Part shown: piece after piece, positions 38,970-48,506 of the stretch
How the letters are laid out: each line of letters begins with the position of its first letter
How positions within the stretch are numbered: the first letter of the stretch is position 1
NCBI GenBank assembly: GCA_965221465.1
Contig: OZ244892.1
Span: forward strand, 558,001-622,000
DNA: 64,000 nt
Source: Azophilus sp965221465
GTDB taxonomy: Bacteria > Pseudomonadota > Gammaproteobacteria > Pseudomonadales > Azotimanducaceae
Reading direction: 5' to 3'
Position numbers and translations under genes: made by a program
Notes under the pieces: generated by a model
Told to the model about the DNA's origin: nothing
The model's database searches: none
What the model saw: the letters and a program-made list of their open reading frames with translations, nothing else

Positions 38970-40133
38970 ATCAACGGAACCAACGAACTAGAAACACTTC
39001 GCGCTGAGGTGCAGACGTTCCTGAACGAATCGCTCACCCCCGATCTGATCGCGGCGAGGCGATATATGACGAGTGTCTATTGCGATTATGAATCCGGACT
39101 GGCTTGGCAACGCAAACTCTATGACAAGGGATGGCTGGTGCCTTCCTGGCCACAAGAGTACGGGGGCACCGGTTGGACGCTGTCTCAAAGGCATGTTTTC
39201 GAAACAGAACTGGCGCGAGCCGGGGCACCGCCCGTCTCTCCAATGGGCATTGGTATGCTGGGACCTGCCTTGTTGGGCTATGGCACAGAAGAACAAAAAA
39301 ACTACTACTTGCCGCGTATGTTGCAGGGAGTGGATTTTTGGTGCCAGGGTTATTCGGAATGGCAAGCTGGGTCGGACCTGGCCGCGCTCAATCTGAAGGC
39401 TGAGTCAGATGGTGATCATTACATATTGAACGGTTCCAAAACCTGGACGACCCATGCACATTACGCCAATCGAATGTTCTGCCTTGTTCGCACCGGGGCA
39501 TTCGAACGGCCCCAGCAGGGTGTGTCGTTTCTCCTTGTCGACCTGAATTTGAATGGCGTGACGACGCGGCCGCTCCGTTTTTTCTCGCAGGCATACGAAC
39601 AATGCGAAGTGGTGTTCGAAAACGTTCGCGTACCCAAATCAGCGTTGGTCGGACAGGAACACGAAGGATGGGCCGTAACGAAGTATTTACTCGAGTTTGA
39701 GCGAGGAAGTAAGCCTTCCGCCCCAAGACTTTATCAACAGTTGGAAAGAGTTGGTCATCTGATCGAAGGAGGAGCAAACCATCGGCGTGCGGCGGAGTTG
39801 AAAATGCGCGTCAATGGCATAGACGCGATGGAGCTGAACTACTTGAACCAAATTGAGCAGACGGGCTCACCGGGACCGGGTTCATCGGTGTTAAAGATAC
39901 AGTCGACTGAACTCTCTCAGGAAATCTCAGCATTCGCTATGGAAGTGGCCGCCTATTGCGGCCTCCCTCACCAACCAGAGGCCATATCAGAACGCGATGC
40001 GACGAATGCTGTGGGACCTGAAGAATTCCTCACAATCGCGCCGTTCTACTTCAACAACCGAGCAGCTTCCATCTACGCCGGATCGAACGAAATCCAGCGA
40101 AACATCATCGCCAAAGCGGTCCTTGGGCTCTAA
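38970..40133 (+). CDS. Acyl-CoA dehydrogenase, probable AUC start codon
   Basis: About 387 residues if started at ATC 38970 (INGTNELETLRAEVQTFLNESL), 374 if at GTG 39009. The family normally begins with this helix, so the longer form is favoured. AGGGGG lies eight bases before the ATC, and no in-frame ATG, GTG or TTG exists between it and the ribosome site. Motifs: WLVPSWPQEYGGTGW, YSEWQAGSDLAALNLKA, TWTTHAHYANRMFCLVR, and C-terminal ASIYAGSNEIQRNIIAKAVL. It oxidises an acyl-CoA to an enoyl-CoA. First gene of the plus-strand block; about 700 bases separate it from the next gene. Confidence 0.9.
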   Translation: MNGTNELETLRAEVQTFLNESLTPDLIAARRYMTSVYCDYESGLAWQRKLYDKGWLVPSWPQEYGGTGWTLSQRHVFETELARAGAPPVSPMGIGMLGPALLGYGTEEQKNYYLPRMLQGVDFWCQGYSEWQAGSDLAALNLKAESDGDHYILNGSKTWTTHAHYANRMFCLVRTGAFERPQQGVSFLLVDLNLNGVTTRPLRFFSQAYEQCEVVFENVRVPKSALVGQEHEGWAVTKYLLEFERGSKPSAPRLYQQLERVGHLIEGGANHRRAAELKMRVNGIDAMELNYLNQIEQTGSPGPGSSVLKIQSTELSQEISAFAMEVAAYCGLPHQPEAISERDATNAVGPEEFLTIAPFYFNNRAASIYAGSNEIQRNIIAKAVLGL

Positions 40134-40336
40134 CTTGGGATCATTTGCTCTGAGTTATGCAACTCATTGGTGTTCCAGCGAATACATCAGGCTGGACAAG
40201 TCGCCGGTTGCTTCACAATCCGGGGCTGTCAACCAATTGGGAGCCTGACATCTGCCCCTTGTTCTTCGTGAACCCTGGGGTGCCCGCGGTCAATGCCTTC
40301 TTGCCGGTGTTTGACCCAATAGCGCTGCGGGATCAA

Positions 40337-40603
40337 TCAAACCAGAAGCCATCGAGGAGCTTTCGCCGTTCGTTCCGCGAATCTGTCTCGATGAAATCTT
40401 GGTCGCTCTTGCGCCACGGCCGGTAGACCAGCGCCGATTCCCGAGCCGAGTTGCAGATGGCCTTGCCGCTCCATCGCCTCCACGAGGGCCGGAATCAGTG
40501 GCTTGAGACGCTTGCCGCAGATGCGGTCGGATGCTTCCCATAGCACGTCCAACGCCTTCTCGCGTACCACTCGCAAAATTTTTCCGCCCAGCCAGACGAC
40601 CAA
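40337..40603 (-). mobile_element. Decayed integrase-core transposase fragment
   Basis: A minus-strand frame reads REKALDVLWEASDRICGKR then LKPLIPALVEAMERQGHLQL, matching the linker before the catalytic domain of ISNCY-like DDE/integrase-core transposases (LWEASDRICGKRLK...ERHG.L.L). The catalytic domain is absent or frameshifted. It sits in the 698-base gap (40134-40831) between the acyl-CoA dehydrogenase and the TonB receptor; nothing else is recognised there. Confidence 0.6.
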
Positions 40604-40831
40604 GATGAGAACCAGATGCTCACCTGAGGCGAAACTGACGCCGAAACCGGCCTTAAAACCGCCCCCAACGTCGCCCGAAGCGTGGCACCAGCCATGCGCC
40701 CGTCCTTAATCCCGTGCCGTATCCCGCAAAACCCTGACAGCGCAAGTCCCTCAGCCGGAGCGCTATTGACCCGATTCCACGCATGTGGTCCAATGTTCAA
40801 GCTATCGCGACTATTTTTAAGGAGAAAGTGG

Positions 40832-43024
40832 ATGCATATTCCCAAATTGTTGCAAATGCGAAAAAGTTCACTATCACAAATTGCGGTGATCGTGACCTAC
40901 GTTCTAGTGAGTTTTCCTGTTTACGCCAGTGAAGGTGTCTTGGAAGAAATTGTCGTAACTGCTCAAAAACGAGCAGAGAGTGTGCAGGAAGTACCGATAT
41001 CAGTGACTGCGCTGGATGCGGACGCACTGACCAATCGGCAGATCGAGGATATTGTCGACCTCCAGAACTACGTGCCATCACTGCACTCAGGTCAGTTTTA
41101 TGGCACTAATCAGATAACACTGCGTGGGGTAAGTACGAGTCAGACCCCCGGATCGGAAGACCCCAGCGTGGCGGTTCACGTGAACGGCGTGTATCAACCC
41201 CGTGCCCGTACTCTCGATGTTGTCCTGGTGGACCTTGCTCAGGTCGAAGTGCTATCAGGACCGCAAGGCACACTCTATGGTCGGAATGCAACCGGTGGTG
41301 TGGTCAATTACACCACCAAGGGCGCGAGTGAAGAATTCGAGGGTCACGTTACTCTCAAAGCAGCTAACTACGATCGTCAAGCTGTCAGTGCAAGCATATC
41401 AGGACCTTTATCCGACAATGCCGGGTTTCGACTGTCCGCGCTCTATGATGATCAATCAGAAGGATTCACCGACAACTTGGCCAATGGTGAGACTCTCGAA
41501 GCACGTAAGGTCGAAGGCTTTCATGGACTATTGTCTCTTGCTCCCACAGAGCGACTGACGTTGGATCTAGATGTGATGTATGTAGACTCTGAGGATACGC
41601 AGTTTTGGGGGCTGGCATCATTGCCAGATCTTCAATTCTTCAGGGATGTGCTGGCTCCACAAACCACAGCCCCACACAAAGTCTATGCTGATTTCGAAGA
41701 TGAACGGCTGAACAGCGAATTCCAACAATACTCTATGACAGCCAATTGGGAGATTTCTGAAGGCATAGAACTTAAATCTATTACGGCTTTCCAGTCCTAC
41801 GAAGGGGAGCAGGCACAAGACGTTGATGCAAGTGCTGCTCCAATGATTGGCATCCTCCAGAAGTTTGAGTCTGATACTTTCTCGCAAGAGCTGAATTTGA
41901 CAACCCACACTCTCGGCAATCGTTTAACCTCTGTTTATGGGTTGTTCTATCTTGATGATGATCTGCAGACTGTTTCGGATTCATTGGTTGATGTCATTCT
42001 TCCAGCACCCTTGTTTGTTGATATAACCTTTGATGGTAATACAAAGTCCTACGCAGCCTTCATGGACCATATATACGATGTATCCGATGACTTAAGGATA
42101 TTTGCCGGTATCCGTTACACTAGAGATGAGAAGGAAGCAGCTAGGTCTGAAGTTCGTTCAGGACTCTTGAGCATTAGCTGCTTCGATGACGATTCACTCG
42201 ATTGGGATGAAACGACCTGGCGAGTGGGTACTCAGTACCATATCAACGATAGTGTCATGGTCTACGCTCAGTGGCAAAAGAGCTACAAAGCGGGCGGATT
42301 GTTAGCGAACACCTGCAACAATAACTATGATCCAGAATACATTGAAGGGCCGGAGATTGGACTTAAGAGCGATCTGCTAAATAATCGTCTCCGTCTTAAC
42401 CTTGCCGCCTGGTTGTATGACTATGAGGGATTACAGGTTCAGCAATCAATTGATATCGGTCGATTCGAGACCGTGAATGCAGCTGAGGCGCGACTGAAAG
42501 GAATCGAAGTATCGGTCCGATACTTACTCACTGATAGCCTAGAGCTGGATCTATCTGCGATGGCACAATCAGCAAAATACACGGAATTCTTTAACTGTAA
42601 CGCAGCCGCGTTTCCCGGCGCTTGTAGTGCGACCGATCCAAGGCAGTTCGATGAACAACTGCAGGACTTGAGTGGCAATTGGCTTAATAGAGCGGCGCCG
42701 CGCAGCGCAAATCTAGGCTTGTCTTACACGATGAATCTTGATTCCGGCGCAGCAATCACAATGCGTGCGGAATCATTTTGGACCGGAGAGATACATTTCG
42801 ATGAATACAATAATTCTGAGATCATTCAGCCTTCGTACGATGTGCAAAATCTGTTCGTGACCTACACATCACCGAGCCGAAGATACACCGTTCGTGGTTT
42901 TGCCAGAAATCTTGGGGATGAGGAATACTTGGTCGTCGGATGGTTCAGCGGTGCTTCTAGACAATTTGCAGCGATATGGGCGTACCCGCGTACCTATGGC
43001 GTAGAGGTCCAATTCGAATTCTGA
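40832..43024 (+). CDS. TonB-dependent outer-membrane receptor
   Basis: 730 residues from ATG 40832, five bases after AAGGAGAAAG; upstream open codons are not conserved. A signal peptide ends at VYASEG. The plug begins EEIVVTAQKRAESVQEVPISVTAL and has VEVLSGPQGTLYGRNATGGVVNY, a hallmark of this receptor group. The barrel ends with an aromatic residue (VEVQFEF). It imports a bulky substrate across the outer membrane using TonB energy. Neighbours are catabolic and reductive enzymes, so the ligand is probably their substrate rather than a siderophore (inference). GC about 47% on sampled lines, well below the 1-7.8 kb region. Confidence 0.95.
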   Translation: MHIPKLLQMRKSSLSQIAVIVTYVLVSFPVYASEGVLEEIVVTAQKRAESVQEVPISVTALDADALTNRQIEDIVDLQNYVPSLHSGQFYGTNQITLRGVSTSQTPGSEDPSVAVHVNGVYQPRARTLDVVLVDLAQVEVLSGPQGTLYGRNATGGVVNYTTKGASEEFEGHVTLKAANYDRQAVSASISGPLSDNAGFRLSALYDDQSEGFTDNLANGETLEARKVEGFHGLLSLAPTERLTLDLDVMYVDSEDTQFWGLASLPDLQFFRDVLAPQTTAPHKVYADFEDERLNSEFQQYSMTANWEISEGIELKSITAFQSYEGEQAQDVDASAAPMIGILQKFESDTFSQELNLTTHTLGNRLTSVYGLFYLDDDLQTVSDSLVDVILPAPLFVDITFDGNTKSYAAFMDHIYDVSDDLRIFAGIRYTRDEKEAARSEVRSGLLSISCFDDDSLDWDETTWRVGTQYHINDSVMVYAQWQKSYKAGGLLANTCNNNYDPEYIEGPEIGLKSDLLNNRLRLNLAAWLYDYEGLQVQQSIDIGRFETVNAAEARLKGIEVSVRYLLTDSLELDLSAMAQSAKYTEFFNCNAAAFPGACSATDPRQFDEQLQDLSGNWLNRAAPRSANLGLSYTMNLDSGAAITMRAESFWTGEIHFDEYNNSEIIQPSYDVQNLFVTYTSPSRRYTVRGFARNLGDEEYLVVGWFSGASRQFAAIWAYPRTYGVEVQFEF

Positions 43025-43027
43025 CAA

Positions 43028-43186
43028 ACCTTGAAACAGGCAATCAGGGTCACATTCGAGCGTGTCGGTGAAGCACGCGACATAGCGAATGCAATGTTGT
43101 TGCTAGCCGGTACCTCAGGGGACTGGGTCACTGGTCAAATTCTCATCGTAGGCGGTGGGAATTCCACTATCTCGCTGGAAGCCTAG
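43028..43186 (+). pseudogene. SDR C-terminal fossil
   Basis: Immediately after the receptor stop, an open frame reads FERVGEARDIANAMLLLAG then WVTGQILIVGGGNST, ending in a stop at 43184. This is the C-terminal tail of a classical SDR (R-x-GEP-x-DIA-x-A...WVTGQ-x-L-x-VDGG), with Gly for the usual Asp in VDGG. The Rossmann and catalytic parts are missing. It resembles the end of the SDR at 28839. Confidence 0.7.
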
Positions 43187-43258
43187 TATTTGGAGGAAAA
43201 TGTAATCAAGCGGACACTAGTGATAATCCCCGAGAAGAAAAGCAGAGAGGGAACGAAC

Positions 43259-44221
43259 ATGCAGACACCCGTGGAAACGAGATTCAATAGAGATACACAA
43301 GCAACAGAAGTAGTAGAGGGAATCAACCTCGCCGGCAAATTCGCGGTAGTTACGGGCGGTTCAACCGGGCTGGGTAAGGAAACTGCCAGAGTTCTGACTG
43401 TGGCTGGAGCGGACGTATTCATTGGCGCACGAGATGTAGCAAAGCTGGAAAATGCCAGACGGGAGTTACTCGCTGAAGCAGCCAGTAGTGTTTACAGTGA
43501 GCCGCTGGATCTTGCAGAGCCGGATAGCGTCGAGCAATTTGCAAACGCGGTGTTGGATCTGGACCGCCCCATCGACATGCTGGTTAACAATGCTGGGATC
43601 ATGGCATGTCCGCTGGCGCGCAGTTCCCTGGGTATCGAATCGCATCTCGCTATCAATTACGTTGGCCATGCTCTGCTGGTCAGTTTATTGGCCCCGTCTT
43701 TGGTAAGAGCTGGGAAATCCCGGCTGGTATCGCTGTCATCGACAGGCCACCATCTGTCTCCCGTTGTCTTTGAGGACGTCAATTTCGATAGTCGTGAATA
43801 CGAGCCGTGGGCGGCATACGGCCAATCCAAAACGGCTGACGTCCTGCTGGCAGTCAAAGCGGCCAAACATCTCAAAGACAAAGGGGTTACCGCGACCGCA
43901 GTTCACCCGGGCATGATCGTAACCGAACTCTTGCGCTTCATGTCAGAAGAAGAACAGGCAGCGGCCGTCAAATACGCGGGAACGCAAGGTCTACCAGAAT
44001 TCAAAACTGTGGAATCTGGCGCCGCCACATCCGTGTGGGCAGCGACAGCCCCCGCTCTGGAAGGACATGGTCCTGTCTATTTGGAAGATTGCCAGGTAGC
44101 CCCGCTGATTGATCAACCCAACAGTGCCTACGGAGTGCTGCCCTACGCGCTGGATACTGAATTCGCCGACCAGTTATGGGTCGAGGCCGAAAAAATGCTG
44201 GGGCGGCCCTTGCCATTGTGA
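43259..44221 (+). CDS. SDR-family oxidoreductase (retinol dehydrogenase-like)
   Basis: 320 residues from ATG 43259 after GAGAGGGAACGAAC; longer in-frame versions lack conservation. Motifs: VVTGGSTGLGKETARVL, MLVNNAGIMACPL, VSLSSTGHH with catalytic Ser, and YGQSKTADVLLAVKAA (YxxxK). Asn before the Tyr and Arg in IGARDVAKLE suggest NADP(H). It lies 27 bases before the carboxylic acid reductase, so reduction of the CAR aldehyde product, or supply of its substrate, is plausible (inference). Its 5' leader closely matches that of the aldo/keto reductase at 54295. Confidence 0.9.
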   Translation: MQTPVETRFNRDTQATEVVEGINLAGKFAVVTGGSTGLGKETARVLTVAGADVFIGARDVAKLENARRELLAEAASSVYSEPLDLAEPDSVEQFANAVLDLDRPIDMLVNNAGIMACPLARSSLGIESHLAINYVGHALLVSLLAPSLVRAGKSRLVSLSSTGHHLSPVVFEDVNFDSREYEPWAAYGQSKTADVLLAVKAAKHLKDKGVTATAVHPGMIVTELLRFMSEEEQAAAVKYAGTQGLPEFKTVESGAATSVWAATAPALEGHGPVYLEDCQVAPLIDQPNSAYGVLPYALDTEFADQLWVEAEKMLGRPLPL

Positions 44222-44248
44222 GTAACTGCAAACATCGAGGACAGCGTT

Positions 44249-47200
44249 ATGAGAGATTCTTCAAGCGTGGACAAACCGAATCCAGAGGTGAATTCAGTCG
44301 CAGTGGCACGCGCAGAAAAGATCTTCAGCCGTGATCCGGAATTGCGCACGTTGAAGATTGATGCAGAGTTGTCAGAGCGGGCCAATGCACCAGAGCTACC
44401 CTTAGAGCAATCCATTGATCTCATTCTGGATGGTTACTCGCAGAGACCGGCGCTAGGCATGCGGGATTATGAGATCTTGAAAGACGCATCAGGGCGAGCG
44501 AAAAAGCATTATCTGCCTGTCTACAAAATGACCTCGTTTGCTAACCTCCGCCACCAGATACGGGCCATTGCTAGCGCGTGGCGGAACGAAGAGGAAATTG
44601 CGGTTGGTCGGGATGATTTTGTTATCTACATCGGTTTCGCCAGCGTGGAATACACGGTTCTGGACATTGCCTCGACTTACGTTCAGGCGGTGAGTGTGCC
44701 ATTGCAAAGTGCAGCAGGCGCCGGGGAGCTAGAAGCGACGGTTGAGAAGACGAATCCCGTTGCTATAGCCGCTACGATGGCTGATCTGGCCGTTGCGGCT
44801 AGGCTCGTGACGCGCCATGAAGGTGTACGCAGTCTAATCGCCTTCGATTATGACGAGCGTGACGATGATGACCGTGAGCAATTGGAGTTGACACAGAAAA
44901 CACTTGAAGCGGCATGTGTTGAAACTGTGCTCAGGACATTTCAACAACTTGTGGAAAGAGGCAGCCAATACACTTGGGAATTCTTGCCAGATCACCCAGA
45001 GCAGCAGGATAGGATGGTGACACTTTTGCATTCCTCAGGCTCCACTGGTGTACCCAAAGGTGCCGTGTTTGATGCGACAAAAATCAAACAGCAGTGGAAT
45101 GCCACGGGTGATCAGACACCGGGCGTCAATATGGTGCTTGCCCCGTATAACCATGGGATGGGAAGGTGGATGGCAATTTCTGCATTGAAACTGGGTTGCG
45201 CTGCCTATTTTACGCTTATGCCCGATATGTCCACCCTGTTCGAAGATATTCGCTTAGCTCGCCCCACGAGATTGATGTTCTTTCCCAGAATTCTGGATCT
45301 GGTTTTCCAGCACTATAAAACAGAAGTAAGCAAACTGGTACGCGCGGGGCAAGAAGAAGCGGTAGCCCGGAACAAGGTTAAGGCGGAAATGAGGGAAACT
45401 TTCTTCGGTGACAGACTACTGATGGCAACGGTGGGATCAGCGCCTTGCTCACAGGAGGTAAAAGACTTTGTAAAAGATTGCTTTGAAATCACCTTGGTAG
45501 ATGCTTATGGCAGTACAGAAATTGGACCAATCAGTGCGGCAGTTGACGGGATAATTCAACGTCCCGATGTCATCGATTACAAGTTGGTCGATATACCTGA
45601 GCTGGGCTACTACACCACGGATCTGCCACATCCGCGCGGCGAGTTCCGCTGCAAGACCAGATTTCAGTTAAAGAGCTATTACAAAGACGAGGAGGCGACA
45701 GCGGAGCTGATGGATGAAGATGGGTTTATTCGCACCGGCGATATTGTTGAAGAGCTTGCTCCCGACCGTATTGTGCTCATTGATCGTCGCAAGGACGTCA
45801 TTAAGTTGTCGCAGGCTGAATTTGTGGCTGTTGGGCCCTTAGGGGCGACCTTTGAAGCCGGTAGTGATGTTATTAGTCAAATCTATGTGTACGGCAATTC
45901 ATTGCGCTCCTACCTGCTCGCCGTTGTTGTGCCCGATACAGACGTCGTCGAGAAACGGCTGGGCAATGGCTACTCTGATTTGGCGCTGAAAGACCTGATT
46001 CGAGAAGAGCTACGGAATGTAGCAAAAGAGAAAAACCTCAAAAGCTTTGAAGTGCCTCGTGACTTCATTGTGGAAATGGAACCCTTCAGTCAGGACAACG
46101 GACTGCTGACGAGCGTTCGCAAACGCAAGCGTCCAGCGTTGAAAGCCCGGTACGGTGATGAACTGGAAGACATGTATGCCGCCCAGGATGATCTGCATCG
46201 GGAAGAAATGAGCGCCCTGAAGGAAGCCGCATCCACGCTCAGTGTGACTGAAAAACTGACGAAGCTCGTGGCGATCAATCTCAATCTCGAGTCAGTTGGC
46301 GAAGATGTGCCAAGAACTTTTACACAGCTGGGCGGCGACTCGCTCGGCGCTGTTGGTTTTTCTGCCGCCATAGAAGATGTCTTCGGTGTGAGTTTACCCG
46401 CCGATAGCATCATCAGTCCCACCGGCAGCATTCAGAAGTGGGCGAAGGAAATTGAAAGCTTGCTGGCTGGCGACAGCCAGAGACCTAGTTTTGAGGGTAT
46501 CCACGGGAAAAGTGCCACCACTATCCGAGCGGCTGATTTCGAGCCGGCCAAGTTTCTGGGGCAGGACTTTGTAGACCAGGCCAAGGCTGCGCCGCAGGTC
46601 TCCGGTGAAGAAAAAGTCATTGTGTTGACCGGTGCAAATGGTTTTCTTGGGCGAAGTGTTTGTATCCAATGGATGGAGCGCCTTGCAGCCAACAACGGCA
46701 AAGTGATCTGTATCGTGCGTGCCGCAGGCAATGAAGCGGCGTTCGAGCGATTGACCGATGTCTTCCGCGGGCCTACGGGTAGCGAGGGCAATAGTTTCGA
46801 AAAACGTTTTATGGCCATGGCTGAGCATCACCTGGAGGTGCTTGCCGGTGATGCGGCTGAGCCGCTCTTGGGCCTGGATCAGGCCACTTTTGATCGTGTT
46901 GCTGACGAAGCTGATCGTGTCTGCCACGTTGCGGCGCTGGTGAATCACCGGCTGGGATACGAACACCTGTTTGCACCGAATGTCGCGGGTACGGCTGAAA
47001 TCATTCGGCTTGCAGGTACGGGGCGGAAGAAACCTGTCGATTACGTGTCTACATTAGGAACATTGCCATTGTTAGGAGTACCGGAGGGAAGCTGCAATGA
47101 AGTGCCGCCCAATCTTTCATCCAGTATAGAGCTGACCAATGCCGAGGATGCTTATGGAGAAGGCTATTCCGTTTCGAAATGGGCTGGGGAATGTTTGCTC

Positions 47201-47836
47201 CTCAAGGCGAACGAAGAACTTGGTATTCCGGTCAATATTCTGCGCGGTAATATGATGCTCCCCGATGAGTCCTACGCGGGACAGATTAATGTCGCGGATA
47301 TGTTTACCCGCTTGTTGCATAGCGTGATACACACCGGCTTGGCACCATTCTCATTCTATTCGTTAACTGAAGATGGGCACAGAAGTACGCAGCATTACAA
47401 CGGCTCACCTGCCAATATTGTTGCCGCATCCGTTGTGGCGGCAGCTAATCGTCAGCACGACATCTGTCAGGCCATTAACATGACGAACTACCATGTCAGT
47501 GATGGCTGTTCTCTCGATACGTTTGTTGACTGGATTGAATCAGCAGGTTATTCGGTTACTCGTATTGAAGAGTACAGTGAATGGTTCTCTCGTATCAGGG
47601 AAAAGCTGGGTACGCTACCGGAAGAAATCAAGCAGCAGTCAGCGCTTGAAGTAATGGCCGCTTATGCAGAGCAGGGAGGCGAGCATACCGATGGACAGGA
47701 CATCGATTCAGACAACTACAGACGTCTGGTTAGAACTTTCGCCAGTGGTGAGGACCTTCCACATATCGATGAGGCGTTTATTCACAAGTGCTTGGCTGAT
47801 ATGAGATTACATGGAATGATTCCCGATGTGGCGTAA
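44249..47836 (+). CDS. car: Carboxylic acid reductase (A-PCP-R)
   Basis: 1195 residues, the normal CAR size. An adenylation domain (about 1-640) has LLHSSGSTGVPKGAVFD near residue 260 and DAYGSTEIGPIS, then GDIVEELAPDRIVLIDRRKDVIKLSQ. The carrier domain has FTQLGGDSLGAVGF, with the phosphopantetheine Ser at about 698. The reductase domain (about 790-1195) starts VIVLTGANGFLGRS and has EGYSVSKWAGE with the Tyr-Lys pair. CAR uses ATP and NADPH to turn an acid into an aldehyde via AMP and thioester intermediates. The next gene encodes the activating transferase, three bases on. Acid specificity cannot be read by eye. Confidence 0.97.
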   Translation: MRDSSSVDKPNPEVNSVAVARAEKIFSRDPELRTLKIDAELSERANAPELPLEQSIDLILDGYSQRPALGMRDYEILKDASGRAKKHYLPVYKMTSFANLRHQIRAIASAWRNEEEIAVGRDDFVIYIGFASVEYTVLDIASTYVQAVSVPLQSAAGAGELEATVEKTNPVAIAATMADLAVAARLVTRHEGVRSLIAFDYDERDDDDREQLELTQKTLEAACVETVLRTFQQLVERGSQYTWEFLPDHPEQQDRMVTLLHSSGSTGVPKGAVFDATKIKQQWNATGDQTPGVNMVLAPYNHGMGRWMAISALKLGCAAYFTLMPDMSTLFEDIRLARPTRLMFFPRILDLVFQHYKTEVSKLVRAGQEEAVARNKVKAEMRETFFGDRLLMATVGSAPCSQEVKDFVKDCFEITLVDAYGSTEIGPISAAVDGIIQRPDVIDYKLVDIPELGYYTTDLPHPRGEFRCKTRFQLKSYYKDEEATAELMDEDGFIRTGDIVEELAPDRIVLIDRRKDVIKLSQAEFVAVGPLGATFEAGSDVISQIYVYGNSLRSYLLAVVVPDTDVVEKRLGNGYSDLALKDLIREELRNVAKEKNLKSFEVPRDFIVEMEPFSQDNGLLTSVRKRKRPALKARYGDELEDMYAAQDDLHREEMSALKEAASTLSVTEKLTKLVAINLNLESVGEDVPRTFTQLGGDSLGAVGFSAAIEDVFGVSLPADSIISPTGSIQKWAKEIESLLAGDSQRPSFEGIHGKSATTIRAADFEPAKFLGQDFVDQAKAAPQVSGEEKVIVLTGANGFLGRSVCIQWMERLAANNGKVICIVRAAGNEAAFERLTDVFRGPTGSEGNSFEKRFMAMAEHHLEVLAGDAAEPLLGLDQATFDRVADEADRVCHVAALVNHRLGYEHLFAPNVAGTAEIIRLAGTGRKKPVDYVSTLGTLPLLGVPEGSCNEVPPNLSSSIELTNAEDAYGEGYSVSKWAGECLLLKANEELGIPVNILRGNMMLPDESYAGQINVADMFTRLLHSVIHTGLAPFSFYSLTEDGHRSTQHYNGSPANIVAASVVAAANRQHDICQAINMTNYHVSDGCSLDTFVDWIESAGYSVTRIEEYSEWFSRIREKLGTLPEEIKQQSALEVMAAYAEQGGEHTDGQDIDSDNYRRLVRTFASGEDLPHIDEAFIHKCLADMRLHGMIPDVA

Positions 47837-47839
47837 CAG

Positions 47840-48496
47840 ATGCGTCTCCCACCGGATATCGCGTTTGTCGTCGCGACAGAGTCAATGCAGACGCAGTTGC
47901 TCTCTGATGAGGAAGAATCGTACATTGCTGATGCTGTCGAAAAGCGTAAGCGGGACTTCCGCAGTGGTCGTCATGCTGCAATGTTGGCTCTTCAGCAATT
48001 GGGCTTCAATCAGAAAATAGCACTGCTACCTGTGCCGGGTACCGCCCGCCCTGATTGGCCAGTCGGTTATGTCGGCAGTATCACTCACACCCCGGGGTTT
48101 TGTGCTGCGGCAGTCGCCCGGAGCAGCGACTATGCAGGTATCGGTATCGATGTGGAATCTCGAACGGCACTGAAGGCTGAATTGCTGTCGAAAGTCTGTA
48201 CGGACCGCGAACAGGCTTGGATCGCACAACAATCTGAGGATCGGTACTGGCCTTATTGGGGGAAAATTATCTTCAGCATAAAAGAGTCCCTGTACAAGGT
48301 CTTTAATCCGATTCACCAGGTATTTCTAGGATTTGAAGAGGCCGAAGTCTGTTTGAATCCCCTAGATGGCTCTTTTGCCGCGGATATCTTTCAGCGAGAA
48401 AAGAGAATCAAGTGTCGATACGTCGGTAGTTTTGGAATAAATACGAACTTCATTTTTGCCAGTACACTTCTGAAACAGGGCTCTGCAGGCGCCTGA
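47840..48496 (+). CDS. 4'-Phosphopantetheinyl transferase (EntD/Sfp type)
   Basis: 218 residues. Conserved motifs are GRHAAMLALQQLG, PDWPVGYVGSITHT, GIGIDVESRTAL (Mg-binding Asp/Glu) and FSIKESLYKVF. It transfers phosphopantetheine from CoA onto a carrier Ser, here almost certainly that of the adjacent reductase, with which it is translationally coupled (three bases). Dedicated CAR-transferase pairs are known. It is followed by the phosphoesterase after ten bases. Confidence 0.95.
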   Translation: MRLPPDIAFVVATESMQTQLLSDEEESYIADAVEKRKRDFRSGRHAAMLALQQLGFNQKIALLPVPGTARPDWPVGYVGSITHTPGFCAAAVARSSDYAGIGIDVESRTALKAELLSKVCTDREQAWIAQQSEDRYWPYWGKIIFSIKESLYKVFNPIHQVFLGFEEAEVCLNPLDGSFAADIFQREKRIKCRYVGSFGINTNFIFASTLLKQGSAGA

Positions 48497-48506
48497 AATA
48501 CTTAGC

